DNA of 9,590 nt from Actinomycetes bacterium. GTDB lineage: Bacteria > Actinomycetota > Actinomycetes > Actinomycetales > JAJYRW01. Where the stretch lies: NCBI GenBank assembly GCA_021793895.1, contig JAJYRW010000045.1:1-9590 (forward strand), written 5' to 3'. Each line of letters opens with the position of its first letter. Position 1 is the first letter of the stretch. This document shows positions 1 to 7,036 of this stretch, one piece after another. The position numbers and the translations under genes are program-made. Under the pieces are notes generated by a model, which was not told where the DNA came from, searched no databases, and worked only from the letters and a program-made list of their open reading frames with translations.

Positions 1-1126
1 GGGAGCCCGACGCGAGCCCGCTCAGGACCAGCGCGCCCAGTGCGGCAATAACCGCCGCAGTTACAGCCACCGCCAGGGACCAGTACCAGGCCAGATTGCG
101 GTGGCGCCGCACGGTGGGGATCACCGCCAGTACGCCGATGGCCGCGACCACCACGTAAATCCAGTTGCCCGGTAAAAAAGAATCGGGCTGCGGCAGGGCT
201 CCAAAAATTGGCAGGGCCGGGAGCGGCCCTGTAAAGACCGCATCTGGCGCCCAAAGTGTGCCTTCGCCCACGGCAAAGCCGGCTCCGGAGAGCCAGGCCA
301 GCGCCCACACAACCAGGTTTGGGGCCAGTAGCAGCTGCGCGGCACCGAGCACAAAGATTGATAACCAGTCCCCGCCCAAACCCACCAAGACGTCCCCGAT
401 GGCGCCTTGCCCCTGGAAGATCCACCAGCCGGCAACGACTCCGGCGGCCAGCACCAGGGCGGAAATAGCCAGCACTCCGCCCCGGGCAGCGGTAATTAGT
501 GGCGCGGGAATGCGGGAGGCCCAGCGCGGTTTGAGCCGTTCCCAGTCGGGGCCGCCGGCATGCCGGAAAAGACCCGTTGTCACGCCAATTAGGGCCAATG
601 CGAGCGCGCCCAGTCCCGCCCGCCACAACCCGGCGCGCCCCGCATGGGAGGCGAAAATAGCTCCCAGCAACACCAGGGCGAGCGGGTAAGTGACCACGGC
701 CATGAGCCAGGCCCCAGCGGTGGGTGACAGGGTGCGCCGAAAAGTGCCCGAGGTGGCTAATAAAGCGAGAAAAGAAATGCCGAGCGGGACTGCGGTGACC
801 AGTGCGCCGTCCAAAATTGTGGTCCCGCCATGCCCTAGGAGCCAGATGTCGGTGCCGACGTGGAGGGCATCCCACCACGCGGTTTCGGCCAGGTCGGGGT
901 TACCGCTGGTGGCGACGTAGGTGGCAACTGCCGGGACGGTAATGGTGAGGAACGTGATGAATACGGCCTGTATTGCGGCGATGATCCCGCCTACGGCGGG
1001 GCCCAGACCCACCCGCCAGTTGCGCCATCGAGATGGGCCGCGACCGCCACTAAGTAGGCGCCCGCCCCGACGCGAGGCGCGCGCGGAGTCAGTGGTGACA
1101 ACGCGGCGCGCCCCGGTCTTGGACAT
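1..1126 (-). CDS. DUF6350 family multi-pass membrane protein (3' end beyond window)
   Basis: An open frame runs from ATG at 1126 to the left edge without a stop, giving 375 codons of an incomplete protein. The N-terminus is basic (many Arg within the first 35 residues) and cytoplasmic-looking. It is followed by a series of hydrophobic helices rich in Ala, Leu, Val and Gly, about seven to nine in the visible part. A segment around residues 285-312 reads GAGFAVGEGT, then a Pro residue, then GPLPALPIFGALP. I recognise this as the signature of the actinobacterial DUF6350 family, whose gene commonly follows sucD. The start lies 21 bases after the sucD stop with no clear ribosome binding site, so it is probably cotranscribed with sucCD. 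The biochemical function is unknown; a transport or envelope role is only a guess. Family assignment is fairly sure, function is not. Confidence 0.83.
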   Translation of the reverse strand, partial: MSKTGARRVVTTDSARASRRGGRLLSGGRGPSRWRNWRVGLGPAVGGIIAAIQAVFITFLTITVPAVATYVATSGNPDLAETAWWDALHVGTDIWLLGHGGTTILDGALVTAVPLGISFLALLATSGTFRRTLSPTAGAWLMAVVTYPLALVLLGAIFASHAGRAGLWRAGLGALALALIGVTTGLFRHAGGPDWERLKPRWASRIPAPLITAARGGVLAISALVLAAGVVAGWWIFQGQGAIGDVLVGLGGDWLSIFVLGAAQLLLAPNLVVWALAWLSGAGFAVGEGTLWAPDAVFTGPLPALPIFGALPQPDSFLPGNWIYVVVAAIGVLAVIPTVRRHRNLAWYWSLAVAVTAAVIAALGALVLSGLASGS

Positions 1127-1147
1127 GATTTAGGTACGCAGGATCGA

Positions 1148-2038
1148 CTACGAGCTGAGGATTTGCCGCATGAGTTCAGCGGTTTCGCTCGGTGTCTTGC
1201 CGACCTTGACTCCGGCGGCTTCCAGCGCTTCCTGCTTGGCCTGTGCGGTGCCGGAAGAGCCGGAGACAATCGCGCCGGCGTGGCCCATAGTTTTGCCTTC
1301 GGGTGCGGTGAAACCGGCGACGTATCCAACCACCGGCTTGGTGAGGTTTGCCTCGATGTATTCGGCGGCGCGCTCTTCAGCATCGCCCCCGATTTCACCG
1401 ATCATGACGATTGCTTCAGTCTCGGGATCGGCTTCAAATGCGGCCAGCGCGTCGATGTGGGTGGTGCCAATGACGGGGTCGCCGCCAATACCAACGCAGG
1501 TAGAAAAGCCGAAGTCTCGCAACTCGTACATCATCTGGTAGGTCAGGGTTCCGGACTTCGAGACCAGACCAATTTTGCCCGGTCCGGTGATATCGGCGGG
1601 AATGATGCCGACATTGGACTTTCCGGGCGAGATAACGCCGGGGCAGTTCGGGCCCACCAGGCGCACCCCTTTTTCTGCCGCCAGCGCGTAGAACTCGGCG
1701 GTGTCTTTGACGGGAATGCCCTCGGTAATGATGACGGTCAGCGGCATTGCGGCGTTGATGGCCTCGACAACGGCGGACTTAGTGAAAGCTGGTGGCACAA
1801 ACACCACGGAAACATCCGCACCGGTTTCCGCCATCGCTTCCGCGACGGTGCCGTAGACGGGGATGGAGCGCTTTTCATCGCTAATCTCAAAGTCGACGGC
1901 CGTACCGGCCTTGCGGGGATTGACACCACCCACGATGTTGGTGCCGGATGCCAGCATGCGCGCGGTGTGCTTTTGGCCCTCCGAGCCCGTCATGCCCTGG
2001 ACGATGACCTTGGAATCTTCATTAATAAAAATAGCCAT
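1148..2038 (-). CDS. sucD: Succinyl-CoA synthetase (ADP-forming) subunit alpha
   Basis: This is the alpha subunit of succinyl-CoA ligase, which interconverts succinyl-CoA and succinate with substrate-level formation of ATP (or GTP) in the TCA cycle, in the cytoplasm. Its 296 residues are full length for the family. The N-terminal CoA-binding Rossmann domain shows [11 protein letters not shown] (residues 11-21) and NPRKAG. The [10 protein letters not shown] segment (131-140) and VSKSGTLTY (159-167) are typical of the family, and the phosphorylated active-site His is H253 in GHAGAIVSG. The start is ATG, 12 bases after the sucC stop, with a weak purine-rich site (GCGAGAA), so translation is probably coupled to sucC. 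Nothing appears truncated or altered at key residues. A 467-codon antisense frame overlaps it but is a shadow. Confidence 0.98.
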   Translation of the reverse strand: MAIFINEDSKVIVQGMTGSEGQKHTARMLASGTNIVGGVNPRKAGTAVDFEISDEKRSIPVYGTVAEAMAETGADVSVVFVPPAFTKSAVVEAINAAMPLTVIITEGIPVKDTAEFYALAAEKGVRLVGPNCPGVISPGKSNVGIIPADITGPGKIGLVSKSGTLTYQMMYELRDFGFSTCVGIGGDPVIGTTHIDALAAFEADPETEAIVMIGEIGGDAEERAAEYIEANLTKPVVGYVAGFTAPEGKTMGHAGAIVSGSSGTAQAKQEALEAAGVKVGKTPSETAELMRQILSS

Positions 2039-2050
2039 TGTTTTTCTCGC

Positions 2051-3238
2051 TCAGCCCTTCAACACTTCATGCGCCAGTTCGGCGGCGCGTGCAGCCGCAC
2101 CGTCCATCGTTTCTTCCAGGGTCACGGCCGGGTGAGCGGCTTCATCCAGAATCTGACGCCCCGCGACCACGTTATTGCCATCGAGGCGGACCACGAGTGG
2201 CTTATCGGTCTTTTCACCGCGGTCTTCGAGCATGCGCAGGGCTTGCACGATTCCGGTAGCTACCTGGTCGCATGCGGTGATGCCACCAAAGACGTTCACG
2301 AATACGGATTTAACCTGCGGGTCCCCCAAAATAACTTCCAGTCCCGCGGCCATGACGTCAGCCGAGGCTCCCCCACCAATGTCGAGGAAGTTTGCGGGCT
2401 TGACCCCGCCGAAGTCTTCGCCGGCGTAGGCAACGACGTCGAGCGTGGACATCACCAGGCCCGCACCGTTTCCGATAACACCCACGTTGCCATCGAGTTT
2501 GACGTAGTTCAGGTCTTTTTCTTTTGCCTTAATTTCCAGGGGATCGGTGGCCGACTCATCTTCTAGTTCGGCGTGGTGGGGCTGGCGAAAAGCGGCATTC
2601 TCGTCAATTGAGACTTTGCCATCAAGCGCGATGATCTTGCTATCCTCGGTGCGCACCAGCGGGTTAACCTCAACCAGCGTGGCGTCTTCTTCCGTGTACA
2701 CGTTGGAGAGTTTTTGCAGCACCGGCACTATTTGCTCCGCCACGTCAGGGGCGAAATTGGCCTGCTGCACGATTTCGCGCGCCTTGGCCTCATCAATGCC
2801 GACGTTGGGGTCAACGGGAACCTTGGCGAGCGCTTCGGGGCGCTCCACCGCGAGCTGCTCGATGTCCATCCCGCCCTCGACGCTGGCCATGGCCAGGTAG
2901 TTGCGGTTGGCGCGGTCCAGCAGTAGGGAGAAGTAGTACTCCTCAGCGATTTGTGCGCCCTCGGCAATCATGACGGCGTGCACGGTGTGGCCCTTAATAT
3001 CCATACCGAGGATCTCACCGGCCTTCTCGCCCGCCTCCTGCGGGGAGTGCGCCAGTTTGACGCCACCGGCTTTTCCGCGGCCGCCAATTTTGACTTGTGC
3101 CTTTACAACGACTGTCCCTCCCCCGAGCTTCTCAGCGGCTGCCACAGCCTCTTCGGGGGTGCTGGCAAGTAAGCCACCCAGCACCGGGACTTCGTAGCGC
3201 TCGAACATGTCGCGCGCTTGGTATTCGAACAGGTCCAC
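2051..3238 (-). CDS. sucC: Succinyl-CoA synthetase (ADP-forming) subunit beta
   Basis: This is the beta subunit of succinyl-CoA ligase, which supplies the nucleotide and succinate sites to the complex with SucD. Its 395 residues are normal length. The protein begins with the family's usual N-terminus ([13 protein letters not shown]), which fixes the start as GTG at 3238; a GGAG lies about 7 bases upstream. The ATP-grasp domain covers roughly residues 1-235, with [18 protein letters not shown] at 44-61 for nucleotide binding and the metal-binding EVNPL and ALDGK motifs near 190-210. The C-terminal ligase-CoA domain includes the FLDIGGGAS region and [18 protein letters not shown]. It is first in the sucC-sucD-DUF6350 unit, and is separated from the pilus genes by about 145 bases containing a hairpin. 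Whether it prefers ATP or GTP cannot be decided here. Confidence 0.98.
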   Translation of the reverse strand: MDLFEYQARDMFERYEVPVLGGLLASTPEEAVAAAEKLGGGTVVVKAQVKIGGRGKAGGVKLAHSPQEAGEKAGEILGMDIKGHTVHAVMIAEGAQIAEEYYFSLLLDRANRNYLAMASVEGGMDIEQLAVERPEALAKVPVDPNVGIDEAKAREIVQQANFAPDVAEQIVPVLQKLSNVYTEEDATLVEVNPLVRTEDSKIIALDGKVSIDENAAFRQPHHAELEDESATDPLEIKAKEKDLNYVKLDGNVGVIGNGAGLVMSTLDVVAYAGEDFGGVKPANFLDIGGGASADVMAAGLEVILGDPQVKSVFVNVFGGITACDQVATGIVQALRMLEDRGEKTDKPLVVRLDGNNVVAGRQILDEAAHPAVTLEETMDGAAARAAELAHEVLKG

Positions 3239-3344
3239 CCTGCTCCGCCCTTCCGTTTATCGCTTTGGCACGACCGGCCTTGGCCGTGTTCCTCTGCGAT
3301 GGTATCTGCACGCAATCAACAGATGCGCGTCGGCAAGGACCTCG
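3239..3344 (-). promoter_or_regulatory. Leader of sucC with a possible promoter
   Basis: This is the untranslated stretch between the hairpin behind the pilus genes and sucC. On the minus strand, TACCAT at 3304-3299 fits the TAnnnT form of a -10 box about 60 bases before the GTG start, but no convincing -35 box stands 16-18 bases further upstream. A GGAAGGGCGGAG stretch close to the start supplies the ribosome binding site. A promoter is expected here because the preceding unit is unrelated, but the exact boxes are a guess. Confidence 0.25.
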
Positions 3345-3377
3345 AACCGATCATGCCGGTTTTTACCGGCCTCGGTT
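3345..3377. terminator. Two-part hairpin between the pilus genes and sucC
   Basis: An inner perfect 6-bp stem, GCCGGT/ACCGGC, closes a TTTT loop (3355-3370). An outer 6-bp stem, AACCGA (3345-3350) with TCGGTT (3372-3377), brackets it across a small internal loop. It begins a few bases beyond the stop codon of the TadG-like gene, so its natural role is to end the pilus transcript. Oddly, the T-run (TTTTTT at 3380-3385) follows the stem on the plus strand, not the minus strand, so by the classical rule it would stop plus-strand RNA better. Many actinobacterial terminators lack a U-tract, so I still infer termination of the pilus unit, possibly in both directions. Confidence 0.5.
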
Positions 3378-3401
3378 AATTTTTTAGCCGGCGTCGGTTA
3401 A
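3366..3401 (+). repeat. Short direct repeat CCGGC(C/G)TCGGTTAA
   Basis: Two 14-base copies, at 3366-3379 and 3388-3401, differ at one base and are spaced 22 bases start to start. The first copy forms the right arm of the hairpin; the second lies inside the final codons of the TadG-like gene. The second copy could compete with the first for pairing with the left arm, or the pair may be a small local duplication that created the 3' end of the gene. Confidence 0.6.
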
Positions 3402-4478
3402 AACAACTGAGACGTTCCAGTCACTTAACCCGGTTGGCAACTCGAAGGATTCATCCTCTTCGTCGTCGCCGGGGTCTTCCCCATCGGATTCGTCGTTCGA
3501 ATCGTCTTCTGCCTCATCTTCCGGGGAAGATGTGACGCACACACCGTCAATTTTGTAGCCAATGGTGCCCCACTCGTTACACAGGCCCGAGTGGAATGCC
3601 AGCGAGCTTTCTGCCATCGAGGTGCGGTACTCCGTTTCACCCGTGGAATCACTGGCGTGACGCACCTGAACGGTGACCGCAGCGCGGCGTTCATCAACGC
3701 TGAAACCAACGACCTCAGAGTCATTGCGCTGGGCGTAGTCCGATGCGGCTGACTGCATTGCGTTATAGGGAAGCCCGTAACTCAAGGAAGTTCCGACCAG
3801 CCCCCAAAAATCGTGGCCGTCACCGGCCGAAAGAGCCGCCGAGAATTTGCCGTGCAGCGTGTCTTTCCACACCTTGCCGGCAGCGAGCGCAGCCGCATCT
3901 GCCGCCGTATCCGCGGCGCGGCGACTGTTTGTCGCTGATCCCATAATCACAATCACGGCCAAACTCGCGCCTACGAGAATCGCGATCGTGGGGACCAAAA
4001 ATAGCGAGGCAGCACCTCGCTCAGACCGAGCGGAAAATCGGAAGGGAATGACGTCGTCCTCACTTTCAGAAGGGCCGGGGGAAACGAATAGCGCGCCAAC
4101 CAGACCAAAGCTCACCCACTGCAGCAGTGCCAGCAGATATGCCCAGTCCCACGCCAAACCGCCCATGGCCAGGTCAATAAAGAAATTGAGTGCCATTTGG
4201 ATCAGCCAGCTCAAACCCGCGGCCACCACGATGGTGGGGATCGCCTCGCTGCGGGTCATCAGACCGTGCTTGGTGCGAACCCAACGAGCCACAATCGCGC
4301 CGATAAATCCGATGCGCACCGCCGTCAAGACGTAGCTGGTGGCCTCCATCAAGATCGGGTCGGCTGCGCGCGCGGCGGGTTCAAGTGGTGGCAGCACCAG
4401 CAGGTAGAGCACCAGGTAGGTGATCAGGTCCAGGCCGATGAACCCCGCGATGGGGCGCCAATGCAATTCAGAGCGCAT
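3384..4478 (-). CDS. TadG-like pilus assembly protein fused to an N-terminal four-helix membrane domain
   Basis: The protein has 364 residues from ATG at 4478. Four hydrophobic segments occupy roughly residues 10-30, 45-68, 80-102 and 112-134. After a charged linker comes SERGAASLFLVPTIAIL (152-168), a membrane helix, and RRAADTAADAAALAAG near 186-201. That arrangement is the hallmark of the TadE/TadG-like N-terminal region of Flp pilus assembly proteins. The remainder looks extracytoplasmic, with two Cys (C300, C314), and then an acidic tract at about 318-345 made almost entirely of Asp, Glu, Ser, Asn and Gly. The ATG overlaps the lipoprotein stop by 11 bases, suggesting coupled translation. 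A TTG three codons upstream (4487) is an alternative start. TadG proteins normally begin directly with the RG helix, so the preceding membrane domain is unusual. The TadG-like call is fairly safe; the role of the extra domain is unknown. Confidence 0.72.
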   Translation of the reverse strand: MRSELHWRPIAGFIGLDLITYLVLYLLVLPPLEPAARAADPILMEATSYVLTAVRIGFIGAIVARWVRTKHGLMTRSEAIPTIVVAAGLSWLIQMALNFFIDLAMGGLAWDWAYLLALLQWVSFGLVGALFVSPGPSESEDDVIPFRFSARSERGAASLFLVPTIAILVGASLAVIVIMGSATNSRRAADTAADAAALAAGKVWKDTLHGKFSAALSAGDGHDFWGLVGTSLSYGLPYNAMQSAASDYAQRNDSEVVGFSVDERRAAVTVQVRHASDSTGETEYRTSMAESSLAFHSGLCNEWGTIGYKIDGVCVTSSPEDEAEDDSNDESDGEDPGDDEEDESFELPTGLSDWNVSVVLTDAG

Positions 4479-5109
4479 CGGGCTCAATTCTTAGGGTGCG
4501 CAAAGCTTGCATTGCGTCTGAACCTTCGAGCTCGCCCATTTCGGTCTCGGCCGAAACGCTCACAAGCAGGTCTTCAACTGCCACTATTGCGGTAAAAGTC
4601 TCCCGCTCGGTTTCGACGCCGTTGAACTCCACCTGCAAGTTCGCGCTCAAAGCAGCGCCGGGCCCCAAATCGGGCCAATCTAAAACGCTCTTTTCAATCT
4701 CGGAGCCCACACCGTTGATGTTGATGGTGTTTTCCATCGCCAGCGCACTGAACTCGGCGTTCTTCTCATCCGCACTGGGCATGGGCTCGATGGTCAAGAT
4801 GATTGAGGCCCGATCAGCTCCGGGCAGGGCAAAGGACACCTGAGTTACGTCACCGGGTTCCGTGCCGCCGATTTCCTCATTCAAGATTTCCATCTGGTCG
4901 GGAATCTGCAGCGAGACGCCGTTGGTGGCGTACTTCGTGGCGCCCGATAACTCTTTAAGAGAGTCGATCTTCACCGGCTTATCTGGCAGAGCCTGCGTGG
5001 GTTCCACGTCTGTCCCTTCCGCGCTCGAACAGCCCGCTAAGGCGAGGACCGCTAGCAGCGCTGCAGCGCCGAGCTTTCTTAGTCCAAGCATGCGTCCCAA
5101 GTTTCCCAT
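4468..5109 (-). CDS. Small lipoprotein of the pilus cluster, unknown function
   Basis: The 213-residue product starts with a basic n-region, a hydrophobic stretch (AAALLAVLALAGC) and a lipobox LAGC whose Cys27 would be lipidated and left on the outer face of the cytoplasmic membrane. A Ser/Glu/Thr-rich spacer follows, then a globular part of about 160 residues with alternating beta-like hydrophobic segments (GVSLQIPDQMEIL, ASIILTIEPM, DLLVSVSAE) ending in LRTLRIEP. This outline is reminiscent of the small PsbP/Mog1-like lipoproteins of Actinobacteria, but that is only a resemblance. It overlaps the long prepilin gene by 31 bases from ATG 5109, or 13 bases from the alternative ATG at 5091, which would leave a shorter but still complete lipoprotein signal. 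Its place between two pilin-like genes suggests it helps anchor or assemble the pilus at the envelope. Confidence 0.75.
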   Translation of the reverse strand: MGNLGRMLGLRKLGAAALLAVLALAGCSSAEGTDVEPTQALPDKPVKIDSLKELSGATKYATNGVSLQIPDQMEILNEEIGGTEPGDVTQVSFALPGADRASIILTIEPMPSADEKNAEFSALAMENTININGVGSEIEKSVLDWPDLGPGAALSANLQVEFNGVETERETFTAIVAVEDLLVSVSAETEMGELEGSDAMQALRTLRIEPDAL

Positions 5110-6485
5110 CCATCCGGCGTCAAGTATTTGGCGTCTACGACCTCAGATTCGGACCGGCTTGAATCTATACCAAAGTTTGCTCCGACGCCTAGCACCGGAA
5201 TTTTTCCGCTTAGGGCCATGGAGAAGATATTGGAGGAGTCCGTGTTGAGCTGTTCATAGGTAATGTCACCGTTTTGTTCCACGTGGTTGTGGAAGCTCTC
5301 CGCTGCCTCGGCCATGCGCTCAGCCTTGTCGATCGGGGAGCCCGGCTGCGTTACGGTTGCAATGACGTCTAACATTTCCTCCCGGTTCGCGTCAGTGACG
5401 GGAACGTCAACCTGAACGCGGTGCCCATTGCCTTCCTGCGTGGCTTCATCGGTGATTCCGAGGTTTTCGCGTACGTTCTCGCCATACTCTAACCCGCCCG
5501 ATTCAATGACTGAAATGTTGGTGAGCTTGCCATCAGAATCGACGGTGGTCTCTAAGACGACGCCAATCTCACCGTTGAAGTGCCCGCCGGCACCGGTGTT
5601 GGCGTTGCGGGAGGACCATCCCAGATGGGCTTCACCTTCAACACTACCGGAGATATCGATGTAGGCAGTAGTTTCGCCTGAATTGTGATCGACCTTCATG
5701 CCGAGCACGGTTTCTTGGCTGATCTCACCACTACCGCCCGCAATGAGCGCGTTCCCGTTTGCACTGCCATAGCCTTCGACGCCGCCGTAGTAGTAACTGA
5801 CGTCCGAAGAGTCAGGTGGGTCATACCCCTTGAACTTATTGATGACCCAGTTAACGCCCTTGCCGCCCCAGTCAAATACTGGTCCGAAAATTGGGTCGTG
5901 CGATGTGGCCATGCTGAAACCGTCCGCCACTGTTTTACGTCCGATGTACGCGACGAAATCTTCAGCATCTTCACGGCTGTCGAAGTGATACTCTTCGCCG
6001 TTTCCGGCAACTAGGTTGCCGCCGACACTCGCATTGTATCCAAGGCCAATGTCGAAGGTTTCGCCAATCGCAATTTCGACGTTTGCACTACCGGCGGGGC
6101 TATAGGAGGCGCCGAGACCGCCATCGTCAACCACCTCGACGGTGAACGTACCGTCGGACATTTCAGTTGTGGTTACCGCGCGGCTCCGGTCCCCGTTGAC
6201 ATACAAAATGCCGCCGCTAAAGCCACCCTCGACCGTGCTGGCTTGTTGTTCGCAGGCCCGCTTGGGTGGCTCTTTTTGCTCAGCGTCCCCACCGCCGGCA
6301 TCCGCCCCACAAGAGGTGCCAAAGGCCTCGCAGAGTTTGGCTGCCAGTTGGTTGCCAATCGGGGTCGCGCTCATTACGAGCCCGGCGACCAGAAGTCCAG
6401 CAAAGAGGATGATCCCCAGATATTCTAGGGTTCCGGCTCCGGCTTCATTACCGTTTTGCCGTAATCTTGCACGTAAACCAGTCAT
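5079..6485 (-). CDS. Giant Flp-type prepilin with about 400-residue extracellular domain
   Basis: The protein has 468 residues from ATG 6485, which has a good ribosome binding site (AGGAAAG at 6495-6489); a TTG ten codons upstream is rejected. The N-terminus is a class III (Flp-type) prepilin leader: a short basic segment, then EAG|AGTLEYLG, with predicted cleavage after G16 so that Glu21 and Tyr22 become mature positions 5 and 6. A helix of about 25 residues follows. True Flp pilins end soon after this helix, but here about 400 residues continue. They contain a Cys-bearing linker (C52, C59, C78), long Gly/Ser/Thr-rich stretches that look like beta strands (YYYGGVEGYGSANGNAL near 231-247), and a last Cys at C466; the four Cys could form two disulfides. 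I infer a minor or tip pilin, perhaps an adhesin, exported and processed by the Tad machinery. I recognise no named fold in the large domain. Confidence 0.8.
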   Translation of the reverse strand: MTGLRARLRQNGNEAGAGTLEYLGIILFAGLLVAGLVMSATPIGNQLAAKLCEAFGTSCGADAGGGDAEQKEPPKRACEQQASTVEGGFSGGILYVNGDRSRAVTTTEMSDGTFTVEVVDDGGLGASYSPAGSANVEIAIGETFDIGLGYNASVGGNLVAGNGEEYHFDSREDAEDFVAYIGRKTVADGFSMATSHDPIFGPVFDWGGKGVNWVINKFKGYDPPDSSDVSYYYGGVEGYGSANGNALIAGGSGEISQETVLGMKVDHNSGETTAYIDISGSVEGEAHLGWSSRNANTGAGGHFNGEIGVVLETTVDSDGKLTNISVIESGGLEYGENVRENLGITDEATQEGNGHRVQVDVPVTDANREEMLDVIATVTQPGSPIDKAERMAEAAESFHNHVEQNGDITYEQLNTDSSNIFSMALSGKIPVLGVGANFGIDSSRSESEVVDAKYLTPDGWETWDACLD

Positions 6486-6546
6486 GTTCTTTCCTGAACT
6501 AAAAGCTTGACCCAAAACTGGAAGCTAAGGCTGAAAGTTGAATTCG

Positions 6547-6567
6547 GCGGCTGTTGCCCCAAGCCGC
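6547..6567 (-). other. Hairpin in the leader of the giant prepilin mRNA
   Basis: A perfect 6-bp inverted repeat, GCGGCT (6547-6552) with AGCCGC (6562-6567), encloses a 9-base loop. It lies about 60 bases upstream of the giant prepilin ATG and is not followed by a U-tract on the minus strand. It could be an mRNA stabilising stem or a remnant terminator. The rest of 6486-6660 holds no gene, and I see no convincing promoter boxes in it. Confidence 0.35.
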
Positions 6568-6660
6568 TTTCCCCTGCATTGCTGCGGTGCTATCTGGACG
6601 CCATATGACGATCTAGATGTCCACGAGTTTGCTCATGGCGCTCCGCGCTGCGATTCAGCA

Positions 6661-6692
6661 ATGGGGTGGCCGGAGTTATCCAGCCACCCCAT
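6661..6692 (-). terminator. Strong hairpin directly behind the flp pilin gene
   Basis: A perfect 10-bp stem, ATGGGGTGGC (6661-6670) with GCCACCCCAT (6683-6692), is G/C-rich with a 12-base loop that can itself pair 3 bp (GGA/TCC). It sits 24 bases after the flp stop codon. No U-tract follows on the minus strand, so it may be a leaky terminator or a 3' end that protects the pilin mRNA. Either would give much more major pilin than the downstream giant prepilin, which is the expected stoichiometry. Confidence 0.6.
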
Positions 6693-6716
6693 GCACGCAC
6701 AGTCCTAAATGGATGT

Positions 6717-6947
6717 TTAGAGACCGCTTACTGCTGTCGTGATCTTCGCCTTGATAATGTTGGCAAGCTGCGGGCCCCAGATGATCAGCGCGCCCACAAT
6801 GGCGGCGGCAACCAGAACGATGCCCACGTACTCAACAGCACCCTGGCCGGTCTCGCGACGGTCAGCAACGCGGCCGTATGCGCCCGCAATGAACCCGGTA
6901 ATGGCCAGCTTGGTCTGGAGTGCCTTAACGCCAAATGTGTTGAACAT
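6717..6947 (-). CDS. flp: Flp-type major pilin (Tad pilus subunit)
   Basis: This is a 76-residue prepilin. ATG 6947 is chosen over an upstream GTG (6989) because a near-perfect ribosome binding site AAGGAG (6957-6952) stands 4 bases before it. The leader is long (34 residues, basic), then ETG|QGAVEYVG with cleavage by a TadV-type prepilin peptidase after G34, leaving Glu and Tyr at mature positions 5 and 6. The mature 42-residue pilin is almost all helix (IVLVAAAIVGALIIWG) with a short tail ending in VSGL. This matches the Flp/Fap class that polymerises into Tad pili for surface adherence and biofilm. It is bounded by an intergenic stretch upstream and a strong hairpin downstream, so it is probably a separately expressed, abundant transcript. 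Confidence 0.92.
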   Translation of the reverse strand: MFNTFGVKALQTKLAITGFIAGAYGRVADRRETGQGAVEYVGIVLVAAAIVGALIIWGPQLANIIKAKITTAVSGL

Positions 6948-7036
6948 GTCTCTCCTTGTAATAACTTGCCTGTGGTTTGAGACGCCCACAAACTGATGTG
7001 TTTTCTCGATTACGTGGTTAACGTTACGGAGCCGGC
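6948..7036 (-). promoter_or_regulatory. Upstream region of flp, likely promoter and leader
   Basis: The stretch holds the flp ribosome binding site, a weak stem (TGTGG 6971-6975 with CCACA 6986-6990) in what would be the mRNA leader, and an 8-base palindrome TAACGTTA at 7019-7026, about 72 bases before the ATG. The palindrome is positioned where an operator for the adjacent regulator might lie. I cannot point to clear -35/-10 boxes; the promoter is inferred from the separate layout and the need for high pilin expression. Confidence 0.35.

Noticed and set aside
165..1133. Series of plus-strand frames opposite the DUF6350 gene
   Set aside because: The low-complexity Pro/Ala/Arg/Ser translations are shadows of the minus-strand membrane protein gene, which has a continuous frame to the window edge.
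1163..2566. Plus-strand open frame of 467 codons opposite sucD and sucC
   Set aside because: The translation is Gly/His/Asp-rich with no recognisable domain, and it lies wholly opposite two conserved genes. Such antisense frames are common in GC-rich coding DNA.
3276..3285. GGCCTTGGCC as a hairpin or operator before sucC
   Set aside because: The arms leave a loop of only two bases, too tight for a stable stem, and no matching regulator is evident.
5079..6485. Recent horizontal transfer of the giant prepilin gene, judged by lower GC in parts
   Set aside because: A 60-base line near 5161 is about 50 percent GC, but another near 5701 is about 60 percent. Sampling by eye does not support a clear compositional break.
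6486..6515. TTG at 6515 as the start of the giant prepilin
   Set aside because: ATG 6485 has a good ribosome binding site at the right distance and gives a typical short basic prepilin leader.
6948..6989. GTG at 6989 as the flp start
   Set aside because: It would place the near-perfect AAGGAG site inside the coding region; ATG 6947 uses that site properly.
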